A DNA stretch of 64,000 bases from RBG-13-43-22 sp040755035 (lineage in GTDB: Bacteria; Desulfobacterota; RBG-13-43-22), in NCBI GenBank assembly GCA_040755035.1, contig JBFMBU010000313.1, positions 1 through 64,000 on the forward strand. Reading direction: 5' to 3'. A program made the position numbers and the translations under genes. This document shows positions 16,085-24,783 of the stretch, in pieces. Each line of letters opens with the position of its first letter. The first letter of the stretch is position 1. Below the pieces are notes generated by a model. The model did not search any database. It saw only the letters and a list, made by a program, of their open reading frames with translations, and was not told where the DNA came from.

Positions 16085-17061
16085 TGCTGAATTATATCAT
16101 CCGCCGTGTCCTTTATGCCGTTCCGATCCTGATCGGGGTCAATATTTTGACCTTCAGTCTCTTTTTTGTGGTCAACTCAGCGGATGATATGGCCAGGGTC
16201 CATCTGGGCACAAAACGGGTCACCCCGGAGGCTGTCCAAAAATGGAAACAAGAAAGGGGATATGACCAACCCCTTTTGTATAATCCTCAAGCCACCGGGA
16301 TAGGCCAAATAACCCGGACCATTTTTTTTCAAAAATCGGTCCGATTATTCGCCTTCCAATTCGGCCGGGCCGATGACGGCCGGGACATCGCTTACGAGAT
16401 CCGGAACCGGATGATGCCCAGTCTGGCCATTGCCCTGCCGGTGTTCCTTTTAGGTCTGTTCTGTTATATTTCGTTCGCTTTGATGATGGCCTTTTTCCGG
16501 GCCACTTACCTCGATATCTGGGGGGTGGTCTTCTGCGTAGCTTTGATGTCCATCTCCAGCCTCTTTTATATCATCGGAGGGCAGTATCTGATCAGTAAGC
16601 TTTGGAATCTGGTCCCGATTTCGGGTTATGGAAACGGGATCAGCGCTGTAAAATTCCTGATCCTGCCGGTGCTGGTAGGGGTGGCCAGCGGCGTAGGGGC
16701 CGGTGCCCGCTGGTATCGAACCATCTTTCTGGAGGAAATGAATAAAGACTATGTCCGCACTGCCCGGGCCAAAGGGCTTTCGGAATGGCGTGTACTCTTT
16801 CGGCATGTCCTCCAGAACGCCATGATTCCCATTTTAACCGGGGCGGTGGTGGTCATTCCCGTTCTTTTTATGGGAAGTCTGATCACCGAATCCTTTTTCG
16901 GAATCCCGGGCCTGGGCAGTTATACCATTGATGCCATACATTCTCAAGATTTCGCTGTGGTCCGGGCCATGGTTTTTCTGGGGTCGGTGCTCTACATCAT
17001 AGGGCTGATCCTGACCGATATCTCTTATACCCTGGTAGATCCGAGGATCAGGTTGGAATAG
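16084..17061 (+). CDS. ABC transporter permease, DppB/OppB/YejB type
   Basis: This 325-residue inner-membrane permease of the peptide/nickel family opens LNYIIRRVLYAVPILIGVNILTFSLFF, the usual DppB N-terminus, and has several further membrane segments. The ATPase-contacting EAA loop is YVRTARAKGLSEWRVLFRHVLQNAMIP. The ATG at 16084 overlaps the SBP stop (TGATG), which decides the start; a longer in-frame version would read back into the SBP gene. Its stop overlaps the GTG of the second permease. Confidence 0.9.
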   Translation: MLNYIIRRVLYAVPILIGVNILTFSLFFVVNSADDMARVHLGTKRVTPEAVQKWKQERGYDQPLLYNPQATGIGQITRTIFFQKSVRLFAFQFGRADDGRDIAYEIRNRMMPSLAIALPVFLLGLFCYISFALMMAFFRATYLDIWGVVFCVALMSISSLFYIIGGQYLISKLWNLVPISGYGNGISAVKFLILPVLVGVASGVGAGARWYRTIFLEEMNKDYVRTARAKGLSEWRVLFRHVLQNAMIPILTGAVVVIPVLFMGSLITESFFGIPGLGSYTIDAIHSQDFAVVRAMVFLGSVLYIIGLILTDISYTLVDPRIRLE

Positions 17062-18527
17062 TGGGCTTCAAACCGATCATACTCTGGACGGATGGATTGC
17101 TGGCCTTGCTGCTATTGGCAGGGCTGACCTATGGTTGGGCAGTAAAACACCGGGAACACCTGCGAACACCATGGCAGCGGGTGATCCGGAACCGGAGCGG
17201 GTTGGTTTCTATTTTGATTTTGTCCGTTTTCCTGTTTGTCGGTTTAGTGGACAGCCTCCATTTCCGCCCGGAGTTGAAGTCCTCCAAGGGCCGGGAAAAA
17301 GCCTATGCCGTGGAAGTGTTGAGTCTGCTGGACGTTTTGCTGGCCCCCCTGCGGCTGCACACGGAAAAGACGTATTCCGCACCCTTGGCCGCCAGGTTAT
17401 TCTCCAAAGAAACGGTGGAAATGCCGGACGGGCGTCAAACACGGATTTTCCCACGTCTGCTTTACGGAGGGGCCCATCTTCAAGAGCCGGAAAGGGAAAA
17501 AAACGGAGATATCGTGAAAAGGACCTTTTGGGGTCTGTTGACGGCCGTGGTGATTTGGGGAATGCTGGCCTTTTTTTTCCTGATACTCCTGGCCCGGCGG
17601 AGCCAGGAACGATTATCCGTCAAGGCCAGGAGTCTGTTCCGGGGTAAGGAGGAGGTCCCCTGGCAGGCCGCTTTGTGGACCCTTTTGGTACTGCTTTTGT
17701 TCGGGATTCCTATCGCCTTTCTGAGTATCAAGTACCATGTGTTGGGGACCGATAAAGTGGGGCAGGATGTTTTATTTCTGGCCCTGAAGAGCATTCGCAC
17801 CGGATTGATCATCGGCACCCTGACCACACTGGTGATGCTGCCCTTTGCCGTGTTGCTGGGAATCATGGCCGGATATTTCCGGGGTTGGGTGGATGATGCC
17901 ATTCAGTATATATACACCACACTGAACTCCATTCCGGCGGTGCTGTTGATCGCCGCGGCCGTGCTGATGACCCAGGTCTTTATGGATAGGCATGTCGACT
18001 GGTTTGAAACGGTCAGCGCCAGGGCTGATTTTCGTCTCCTGTTTCTTTGCCTCATCCTGGGGGTGACCAGTTGGACCGGCCTTTGCCGTCTGCTGCGTGG
18101 TGAGGCACTGAAATTGCGGGAGATGGAGTATATCCAGGCCGCTCAGGCTTTGGGGGTTTCCGAATTCCGAATCATCCTCCGGCATATCCTGCCTAATGTC
18201 ATGCATATTATTTTGATTGCCGTGGTGATGGACTTTTCCGGCCTGGTCTTGGCCGAGGCCGTATTGTCCTATGTCGGCGTGGGTGTGGATCCCTCCATGA
18301 TCAGTTTCGGGACCATGATCAACAGCGCCCGGATGGAAATGGCCAGGGAGCCGATGGTCTGGTGGTCCCTGGCCGCCGCTTTCGGTTTTATGTTTTTGCT
18401 GGTACTCTCCGCCAACCTCTTTTCCGATACGGTGCGGGATGCCTTTGATCCCAGAATTCAAACCCGCTCTATCCGTCTCCTCTTCCGGCGGCAAGCCCTT
18501 TTAGAAAAAAAAGAGGACCGGCCATGA
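17061..18527 (+). CDS. ABC transporter permease, DppC/OppC/YejE type, enlarged
   Basis: This is a 488-residue permease, whereas family members are usually about 280-350. The extra sequence lies in the N-terminal half: a membrane segment, about 110 largely polar residues (SLHFRPELKSSKGREKAYAVEV...RTIFPRLLYGG), a second membrane segment (WGMLAFFFLILLA), and a third (LLVLLLFGIPIAFLSI). The standard permease core follows with HVLGTDKVGQDVLFLALKSIRTGL and the EAA loop YIQAAQALGVSEFRIILRHILPN. The start is a GTG overlapping the previous stop. Confidence 0.85.
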   Translation: MGFKPIILWTDGLLALLLLAGLTYGWAVKHREHLRTPWQRVIRNRSGLVSILILSVFLFVGLVDSLHFRPELKSSKGREKAYAVEVLSLLDVLLAPLRLHTEKTYSAPLAARLFSKETVEMPDGRQTRIFPRLLYGGAHLQEPEREKNGDIVKRTFWGLLTAVVIWGMLAFFFLILLARRSQERLSVKARSLFRGKEEVPWQAALWTLLVLLLFGIPIAFLSIKYHVLGTDKVGQDVLFLALKSIRTGLIIGTLTTLVMLPFAVLLGIMAGYFRGWVDDAIQYIYTTLNSIPAVLLIAAAVLMTQVFMDRHVDWFETVSARADFRLLFLCLILGVTSWTGLCRLLRGEALKLREMEYIQAAQALGVSEFRIILRHILPNVMHIILIAVVMDFSGLVLAEAVLSYVGVGVDPSMISFGTMINSARMEMAREPMVWWSLAAAFGFMFLLVLSANLFSDTVRDAFDPRIQTRSIRLLFRRQALLEKKEDRP

Positions 18528-20641
18528 AAGCGCCCTTACTGGAGGTTGAGGGTCTTAATACCCGGCTCTTCACCGCTGATGGGGTGGTCAGGGCCGTAGA
18601 TGGTCTATCCTTTTCTCTTCAGACCGGGGAAACCTTCGCCCTTCTGGGGGAATCCGGTTGCGGCAAGACCATGGCCGCTTTGTCTATCATGAGGCTGTTA
18701 CCGGAAACCGGGATGATCACCGGCGGCCGGGTCCGGTTGAACGGGACCGATCTTTTGCGGCTGCCGGAGATGGAAATGCGGAAGGTTAGGGGTAGAAGAA
18801 TCGGCATGATTTTTCAAGAGCCGATGTTGAGTCTGAATCCGGTGGTAACCGTAGGCAGCCAGGTGACGGAGGTCCTGCTGCATCATTTCTCTTTGTCCAG
18901 GGGGGAGGCCGAAGGACGCGCCTTGGAGATGTTGGAAGCCGTTGGCCTTCCTGAAGCACGACGACGAAAGGATTATTATCCCTTTCAGTTCTCCGGCGGT
19001 ATGAAACAAAGGGTCATGGCCGCCATGGCCCTGGCCTGCGGACCGGATCTATTGATTGCCGATGAACCGACGACAGCCCTGGATGTGACCATTCAAGCCC
19101 AGGTGCTTGATCTGCTCAGAAATTTGCAAGCCCAAAAAGGCATGGCTGTTTTGCTGATCACCCATGATTTAGGTGTAGTAGCGGAAATGGCCCAGCGGGT
19201 GGCGGTCATGTATGCCGGTGAGGTGGTGGAAACCGCGGACCGGGCCCTTTTTTTCACCCGACCCTCTCATCCCTATTCTCAGAAGCTGTTTGCATCTATG
19301 CCCTTAAGGGATAAGCGGGGGCAGGCCTTGTCGGTTATCCAGGGTAATGTGCCCTCTCTGGCCCGGGAGTTTCCCGGCTGCCGGTTTGCCGAACGTTGCG
19401 AAAAGAGCCGCGGTCAATGTTTTCGGGAACCCCCCCCCTGGATTGAAACCGCTCCCGGTCAGGGGGTCCGCTGCCATCTTTTCGCTCTTGGAGCAGAGGG
19501 AAATAGTTCGGCCTTCAGCGTTCAGTGTTCAGCGTTCGGCGTAAAACCTGAAAACCAAAGGCTTGCGGGAGAACTTTTTCAAGACGAGCGAGATACGGGA
19601 TACGAGATACGAGATACACCGATTGAAGGCGGGCACTGTACTGGAGAGCAGGGCCGGGAAGAACCGCCTACCCTCCTGCTGGTGGAAGGATTGAAGGTCT
19701 ACTTTCCTATCCGCAAGGGTTTGCTGAAAAAAACCGTAGGCCAGGTAAAAGCCGTCGACGGGGTCTCTCTCTCCATCCGAACCGGTCGGACCCTGGCTTT
19801 AGTCGGCGAATCCGGTTGTGGAAAGACTACGCTGGGGAAGGGAATTTTGCGGCTTATTCCCATGGCCGGAGGGTCGGTATCCTTTGAAGGAAGGGAGTTG
19901 GCATTGCTCGGGGCCGAACGGCTGCGGTCTCTGCGGAAGTCATTTCAGATTATTTTTCAGGACCCCTATGCCTCATTAAACCCCCGCCTGCGGGTGGTGG
20001 AGATCATCGAGGAGGGCATGAGTGCCTTAGGGGTGGGAAAAACCCGGGAAGAACGCCTGTACCGGATCGACCGGCTGTTGGAGGAAGTAGGGTTGTCCCC
20101 GGAAATCAAATTCCGTTATCCCCACGAATTTTCCGGAGGGCAGCGTCAGCGCATTGCCATAGCCCGGGCCCTTTCCGTGGAGCCCAAACTGATTGTCTGC
20201 GACGAACCGACCAGCGCCCTGGACATCTCCGTCCAGGCTCAAATCCTGAATCTGCTCAAAGACCTCCAGGAAAAACACAAACTGGGCTACCTGTTTATCA
20301 CCCATAATATATCAGTGGTGGAGTATCTGGCCCATGAAGTGGCGGTCATGTACTTAGGCCGGGTGGTGGAACAAGGTACGGTCGATGAGCTCTTGGATCA
20401 TCCCGGTCATCCCTACACCCGGGCCCTGCTTTCGGCCGTACCGACCATAGATCCGAAAACCCGGAGGGAGGTTATACGCCTGGTGGGGGACCTGCCTTCC
20501 CCGGCCGCACCTCCTGACGGCTGCTTTTTCCATCCCCGCTGCCCGGAGGTGATGGCCGTCTGCCGGGATCGTTATCCGGGAAAAAGCATGATAAGCGCAA
20601 CCCGTTATGTCCACTGTCATCTTTATGGGGAGCGGGAATAA
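18524..20641 (+). CDS. Fused peptide ABC transporter ATPase (DppD-DppF type)
   Basis: This 705-residue protein holds two ATPase modules in one chain. The first has LLGESGCGKTM, FSGGMKQRV and IADEPTTALD. The second has VGESGCGKTT, FSGGQRQRI and CDEPTSALD. Each ends in the oligopeptide-transporter C-terminal region (CRFAERCEKSRGQC; CFFHPRCPEVMAVC), whose cysteines resemble the Fe-S-binding motif described for DppD. E. coli YejF is a known fused relative, but here the roughly 55-residue linker is encoded by short repeats of intergenic type (19511-19622). It overlaps the permease gene by 4 bp. Confidence 0.9.
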   Translation: MKAPLLEVEGLNTRLFTADGVVRAVDGLSFSLQTGETFALLGESGCGKTMAALSIMRLLPETGMITGGRVRLNGTDLLRLPEMEMRKVRGRRIGMIFQEPMLSLNPVVTVGSQVTEVLLHHFSLSRGEAEGRALEMLEAVGLPEARRRKDYYPFQFSGGMKQRVMAAMALACGPDLLIADEPTTALDVTIQAQVLDLLRNLQAQKGMAVLLITHDLGVVAEMAQRVAVMYAGEVVETADRALFFTRPSHPYSQKLFASMPLRDKRGQALSVIQGNVPSLAREFPGCRFAERCEKSRGQCFREPPPWIETAPGQGVRCHLFALGAEGNSSAFSVQCSAFGVKPENQRLAGELFQDERDTGYEIRDTPIEGGHCTGEQGREEPPTLLLVEGLKVYFPIRKGLLKKTVGQVKAVDGVSLSIRTGRTLALVGESGCGKTTLGKGILRLIPMAGGSVSFEGRELALLGAERLRSLRKSFQIIFQDPYASLNPRLRVVEIIEEGMSALGVGKTREERLYRIDRLLEEVGLSPEIKFRYPHEFSGGQRQRIAIARALSVEPKLIVCDEPTSALDISVQAQILNLLKDLQEKHKLGYLFITHNISVVEYLAHEVAVMYLGRVVEQGTVDELLDHPGHPYTRALLSAVPTIDPKTRREVIRLVGDLPSPAAPPDGCFFHPRCPEVMAVCRDRYPGKSMISATRYVHCHLYGERE
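19511..19622 (+). repeat. Two short tandem-type repeats forming the ATPase linker
   Basis: CAGCGTTCAGTGTTCAGCGTTCGG (about 19516-19539) and GAGATACGGGATACGAGATAC-like units (about 19590-19617) are read in frame as QCSAFGV and TGYEIRDT. The second family reappears, inverted, as CTCGTATCTCGTATCTCG immediately downstream of the gene (20644-20678). They replace what would be the intergenic gap between separate DppD and DppF genes. Confidence 0.65.
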
Positions 20642-20643
20642 TT

Positions 20644-20800
20644 TCTCGTATCTCGTATCTCGTTGCTCGTATCTCGTCTAAACTCTCTTCTGATGATCTC
20701 AAAAAAAGTTAAAATCACTAAGTGGTCATTTCGACTGGAAGGAGAAATCTTGAAATCTCGCATCCCTGAACCCTTGAATCCTCGAATCCTTGGACCCTTT
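20644..20800. repeat. Intergenic repeat mosaic after the ABC operon
   Basis: The gap contains CTCGTATCTCGTATCTCGTTG units (20644-20678), a copy of the GGTCATTTCG...GGAGAAATCTT family (20724-20751) and CCTTGAATCCTCGAATCCTTGG (about 20770-20792). No gene is visible between the ATPase stop and the convergent crotonase stop. Confidence 0.6.
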
Positions 20801-20829
20801 TGACCAACCCCTCGTGAGAAGAACCCTTC

Positions 20830-21600
20830 TTATTTGCCGCTGAAGCGGGGTTCCCTTTTTTCAGCAAAGGCCCGGATGGCCTCCTCCCGGTCTTCACTTA
20901 TTTCCTGGGGAAGGACGTAGTCCACATATTCCCTTTCCGCTTTTCTGACCGACCGCTCCGTTTGCGTATAGTATCCGTATTTTACCGAACGGACAAAGAG
21001 GGGAGGGACTTTTTTTAGCATTTCCGCCCATTTTTCGGCTTCGCTCAACAGGGCGTCGTCCGGGACCACTTGGTTGACCAGACCGAATCCCATGGCCCTT
21101 TGGGCATTCATCAGACGGCCTCCCTTCCAGGAAAGCAGCATGAACTCCAGGGCGATTTTAAAAGGCATATAGGGGATATATTGAGGAGGGACCTGGGCCA
21201 CCCCGGCCTTGCTTTCCGGATAACCGAAGAAGGCGTTCTCGGAAGCGATGGTGATATCGCAGCCGGTTACGGCAATGAGATAACCCTGGCCCAGGGCATA
21301 ACCACGAACAGCCCCGACAATCGGTTTGAAAAGGGCGGTCCCGTTAAGGGGATACGCCTCGTGGTATTGCCAGGGTTTCCCGTTTTTTCGGTCCTCACCG
21401 GTCAAATCGACGCCCACGGAAAAGGAGGTTCCCTTTCCGGATAAAATGGCCACCCGGGCTTCGGGATCGGCCTCGAAACGTTTCCAGGTATCCCGGAGGG
21501 CGTAACTCATTTCAATATTGAAGGCATTCAATTTCTCCGGCCGATTGAGGCTGATATAGGCGATCCGGTTTTTTACTTCATAGAGAACGGTTTCGGACAT
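20830..21600 (-). CDS. Enoyl-CoA hydratase/isomerase family protein
   Basis: This 256-residue crotonase-fold protein has NRPEKLNAFNIEM at the N-terminus, an oxyanion-hole segment GTSFSVGVDLTG and GAVRGYALGQGYLIAVTGCDITIASENAFFGYPESKAGVAQ. The Glu in YPESKAG corresponds to one of the catalytic acids. The family hydrates, isomerises or cleaves acyl-CoA thioesters; the substrate is not readable. It is 13 bp downstream of another crotonase, suggesting a shared acyl-CoA degradation step. Confidence 0.85.
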   Translation of the reverse strand: MSETVLYEVKNRIAYISLNRPEKLNAFNIEMSYALRDTWKRFEADPEARVAILSGKGTSFSVGVDLTGEDRKNGKPWQYHEAYPLNGTALFKPIVGAVRGYALGQGYLIAVTGCDITIASENAFFGYPESKAGVAQVPPQYIPYMPFKIALEFMLLSWKGGRLMNAQRAMGFGLVNQVVPDDALLSEAEKWAEMLKKVPPLFVRSVKYGYYTQTERSVRKAEREYVDYVLPQEISEDREEAIRAFAEKREPRFSGK

Positions 21601-21613
21601 GGGGTCTTCCTCC

Positions 21614-22474
21614 TTATTCTTTTTTACTCAATCCCGCTTTTTCCAGCCAGGGCCGGGAGAGTTCAAAGTTCCTCTGGGCTAGTTTGGTCCGGGCGAACCC
21701 TCCTTCGCTGGGCGGGGCCATTTTCCCTTCCCGCGTGGCGGTCATGAGGCAGAAATTATTAAACGAAGATTCCACTTCGGCGTTCAAACCCATGGTTTCT
21801 TCCATATGATTGATGGAAAACTTGCACAACCGGACCCAGTAAGGAACATCCAAGTAATTTTCCGCTACCCGTTCGGCATAGGCCAGGGTTTCCTGTTCCA
21901 GGGTTTCCGGGGAAAAGACCCTGTTGACAAAACCGTAAGAACGGGCTTCTTCGGCGGTCATAAAGCGGTGTTCGAACAAAATCTCCTTGGCCTTGCGGGG
22001 ACCGATGTCATAAGGAACGGAGAAATATTCGACAAAACCGGGGAGGAAGCGGGCGTCGGAGGCGGCGAAAAGTACATCCATGGAAGCGGCCACCATCCAG
22101 CCCCCGAAGATGCAATAGCCGTGGACCATGGCCATGGTGGGTTTGGCCAGATTCCTCCAGGCTAAGCAGAATTCGATATAGACCCTGCGCATGTCTTCAA
22201 ACCAGGGGGTCAACCCCTGTTCGGCCCGGACGGCATAACCCTGCTCTTGTTTGTACATCCGATCCTCCTCCGTGCCGATGTCATGACCGGCGGAAAAGGC
22301 CCGGCCCAGGCCGGAAAGGACGATAGCCCCGCAGGCCGGATCCTTGACCGCGGTCTTGAGGGCGGTATCCACTTCTTCCAACATCTGGTAGCTCTGGGCG
22401 TTGAGGAACCTGGGTCGATTCAACAGGATCCTGGCCACTTTTCCCGGTTGATAAAGGATGTGGTTGTAGTTCAT
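21614..22474 (-). CDS. Enoyl-CoA hydratase/isomerase family protein, divergent
   Basis: This 286-residue crotonase has LNRPRFLNAQSYQMLEEV, RAFSAGHDIGTEED and VHGYCIFGGWMVAASMDVLFAASDARFLPGFVEYFS. The active-site region differs from the common GGGxE...PE pattern (GGWMV, LPGFVEY), so its reaction may not be simple hydration. The ATG at 22474 with a GGAGGT site upstream is preferred to the longer form. It is the first gene of the two-crotonase operon. Confidence 0.85.
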   Translation of the reverse strand: MNYNHILYQPGKVARILLNRPRFLNAQSYQMLEEVDTALKTAVKDPACGAIVLSGLGRAFSAGHDIGTEEDRMYKQEQGYAVRAEQGLTPWFEDMRRVYIEFCLAWRNLAKPTMAMVHGYCIFGGWMVAASMDVLFAASDARFLPGFVEYFSVPYDIGPRKAKEILFEHRFMTAEEARSYGFVNRVFSPETLEQETLAYAERVAENYLDVPYWVRLCKFSINHMEETMGLNAEVESSFNNFCLMTATREGKMAPPSEGGFARTKLAQRNFELSRPWLEKAGLSKKE

Positions 22475-22652
22475 GGGGCGACCTCCAGAAAAGAATGAAA
22501 GTTTTTTATATGAAATTTGCCTATCACTTACGCTGTTGGATGTCAATCTTTCCTTTCTCGAAACCGTTTCGGGTTAAAAAAAACTTGAAGAATCAAGGGA
22601 AAAATGATAACTTATTTAACATGTCTATTAACTTATATAAGGAGGATTGGAA

Positions 22653-23015
22653 ATGAGGAAACTTTTTATTTTTCTGTCGGTTGGAGCACTCTTGGGAATA
22701 TTTTTAGGAGCGGCCCCGGTTCAGGCAGCGGATAGTGTGACCGGAAACTGGGATTGTAAAATCGATTACGGCAGCGGTACGGGGTATCCCACCTTTGTTT
22801 TGCAGCAGGACGGTGAAAAAGTTGCCGGAACGTACAAGGGGGCCTTGGGAGACTCTAAAGTTACAGGAAAAATAACGGGCAGCGATTTCGAACTCTCATT
22901 TAATTCCAATAATATTGATATGACCTATAAAGGCAAGGTGGAAGGGAATAGGCTGAGCGGCAGCGGTGATTTGGGACCGATCGGCAAAGGGCCCTTCTCC
23001 TGCACCAAGAAATAA
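22653..23015 (+). CDS. Small exported beta-rich protein of unknown function
   Basis: This 120-residue protein has a signal peptide ending VQAADS. The mature part is strands and turns (VTGNWDCKIDYGSG, FVLQQDGEKVAGTYKGALGDSKVTGKITGSDFELSF) with one Cys near each end, likely disulphide-bonded. The pattern resembles small lipocalin/calycin-like barrels. The ATG at 22653 follows a clear GGAGG site. It is monocistronic and followed by a strong terminator. Confidence 0.7.
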   Translation: MRKLFIFLSVGALLGIFLGAAPVQAADSVTGNWDCKIDYGSGTGYPTFVLQQDGEKVAGTYKGALGDSKVTGKITGSDFELSFNSNNIDMTYKGKVEGNRLSGSGDLGPIGKGPFSCTKK

Positions 23016-23039
23016 GAATTCGATAGGAACCCTTTCTAT

Positions 23040-23080
23040 CCGGCTGGCCGGTCTGAGGTCGGGCAGCCGGAATATTTTTT
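23040..23080 (+). terminator. Rho-independent terminator of the small exported protein
   Basis: CCGGCTG (23040-23046) pairs with CAGCCGG (23064-23070), followed by AATATTTTTT. It lies 25 bp after the stop codon. Confidence 0.75.
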
Positions 23081-23194
23081 AACCGCCGTTCCCTTCCCCC
23101 GGGTCCTTTGTCTCCATCCCCAACAGGTTCCTTTTAGTATCATATCCGTAAAAACCCTTGCCAAAATCACATTTCTTCTTTAAAATAGAAGCTT

Positions 23195-24565
23195 ATGGAT
23201 TTTTCGCATAAAATTTACACCGTTAGCCGTTTGACCGAGGAGATTAAAGACCTGCTGGAGGAGTCCTTCCCCGTCGTCTGGCTGGAAGGGGAAATTTCCA
23301 ATTTCAGGGTCCCACCCAGCGGGCACTACTACTTTCTTTTAAAGGACTCCGCCAGCCAGATCCGGGCGGTTTTTTTCAAGTCCGGGAGGTCGGTCCTGGC
23401 CTTCAAACCGGAGGATGGCCTTCAGGTCCTTTGCCTGGGCCGTTTGAGCGTCTATCCCGGTCGGGGGGAATACCAGATTATTTTAGAGCGGATGGAATTG
23501 AAAGGCTGGGGTGCCCTGCAGTTGGCCTTTGAACAGCTCAAGGCCAGGTTGCTTGAAGAGGGCTTGTTTGATGGGGAGCGGAAGAAATCGTTGCCTTTAC
23601 TCCCTCGAAAAGTGGCCGTGGTCACCTCCCCCTCCGGGGCGGCCATACGGGACTTTTTACGGATCCTCTACCGGCGTTTTACCAACATACAAGTCCTTGT
23701 CTTTCCCGTACTGGTGCAGGGAGAATCGGCTTCTTTTGAGATTGAAAAAGCCTTAGACCGGATCAACCGGGACTTTCAGGAGATAGAGGTTATTGTTCTG
23801 ACCAGAGGAGGGGGTTCGGTTGAGGACCTTTGGCCTTTTAATGAAGAACGGGTAGCCAGGGCTATTGCTGTTTCCCGAATACCTGTTATTTCCGCTGTGG
23901 GACATGAAGTGGATTTTACCATTTCCGATTTTGTAGCGGATTTAAGGGCCTCCACCCCGTCGGCCGCCGCCGAACTGTTGATCCAACCCCAAAGGGAATG
24001 GGAGGCGAAGATTGAGGATTACCAGAACCGCTTGTTTAATCAAATTCAGGTCAGGATCGATCGTTATAAAGAAAAGGTCTTCCATTGGCAGAAGCGGTTA
24101 GGGGACCCTCGGCGGCGTTGGGTGGATATGGCCCTGCGTCTGGATGATTTCGGGGTCCGCCTTCGTCTGGCTTTGCAATCGGCGGCCAGGAAAGAGGAGG
24201 AACGCCTGCGCTGGATGCGGGAAAGAATTATATCGTATAATCCCCAAGGAAGGATGGAGAGCAGCCGCCTTCGACTGGAAGGAGCGGAATCGAATTTAAA
24301 AGCCCTGATGGCCAAAATAATGGTCCATTGGGAGATGCATCTTAAGACCCAGCATAAAACCCTCCAGGCTTTGAGTCCTTGGGGGGTGTTGGATAGGGGA
24401 TATGCCCTGGTTCGAACGCTTCCCGACTTGAAATGGATTAAAACGGTGGAAGATGCCCCGCAAGGGAAGAACATTCATATAGACATGGCCCGGGCCGAAT
24501 GGGATTGCCGGGTGGAAGAAGCACGGGAAAAGGAGGAACGGTTCCTTGTCCAAAGAACGATTTGA
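23195..24565 (+). CDS. xseA: Exodeoxyribonuclease VII large subunit
   Basis: This 456-residue catalytic subunit of the single-strand-specific nuclease ExoVII has an N-terminal OB-fold (YTVSRLTEEIKDLLEESFPVVWLEGEISNFRVPPSGHYYF). The catalytic region contains VVTSPSGAAIRDFL, VLTRGGGSVEDLWPFNEE and SAVGHEVDFTISDFVADLRASTPSAAAEL. A coiled-coil region follows, and the C-terminal SPWGVLDRGYALVR is characteristic. It overlaps xseB by 20 bp. Confidence 0.95.
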   Translation: MDFSHKIYTVSRLTEEIKDLLEESFPVVWLEGEISNFRVPPSGHYYFLLKDSASQIRAVFFKSGRSVLAFKPEDGLQVLCLGRLSVYPGRGEYQIILERMELKGWGALQLAFEQLKARLLEEGLFDGERKKSLPLLPRKVAVVTSPSGAAIRDFLRILYRRFTNIQVLVFPVLVQGESASFEIEKALDRINRDFQEIEVIVLTRGGGSVEDLWPFNEERVARAIAVSRIPVISAVGHEVDFTISDFVADLRASTPSAAAELLIQPQREWEAKIEDYQNRLFNQIQVRIDRYKEKVFHWQKRLGDPRRRWVDMALRLDDFGVRLRLALQSAARKEEERLRWMRERIISYNPQGRMESSRLRLEGAESNLKALMAKIMVHWEMHLKTQHKTLQALSPWGVLDRGYALVRTLPDLKWIKTVEDAPQGKNIHIDMARAEWDCRVEEAREKEERFLVQRTI

Positions 24566-24782
24566 AGATACCTTTAGAAAACTGGAAACCATTGTCCAGA
24601 AAATGGAGAACGGTGACCTCTCCCTGGAAGATTCCCTGAAGCTTTTTGAGGAAGGGATGCGTTTGTCCAGACTTTGTTCGGAGAAGTTGAATGAGATTCA
24701 GAAAAAGGTTGAAATATTGGTGAAAACCGAGGACGGCGGAATAACCAGCCGACCTTTTTCCCAGGAAGAGGAGCCGGCGTAG
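24546..24782 (+). CDS. xseB: Exodeoxyribonuclease VII small subunit
   Basis: This 78-residue helical hairpin protein (FEDTFRKLETIVQKMENGDLSLEDSLKLFEEGMRL) matches XseB, which multimerises around XseA. The start is TTG at 24546, inside the end of xseA, giving translational coupling. The next gene begins one base after its stop. Confidence 0.93.
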   Translation: MSKERFEDTFRKLETIVQKMENGDLSLEDSLKLFEEGMRLSRLCSEKLNEIQKKVEILVKTEDGGITSRPFSQEEEPA

Positions 24783-24783
24783 T

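Noticed and set aside
17772..18494. 240-residue minus-strand frame inside the second permease
   Set aside because: His/Gln/Gly-rich shadow of a clear permease; no start signals.
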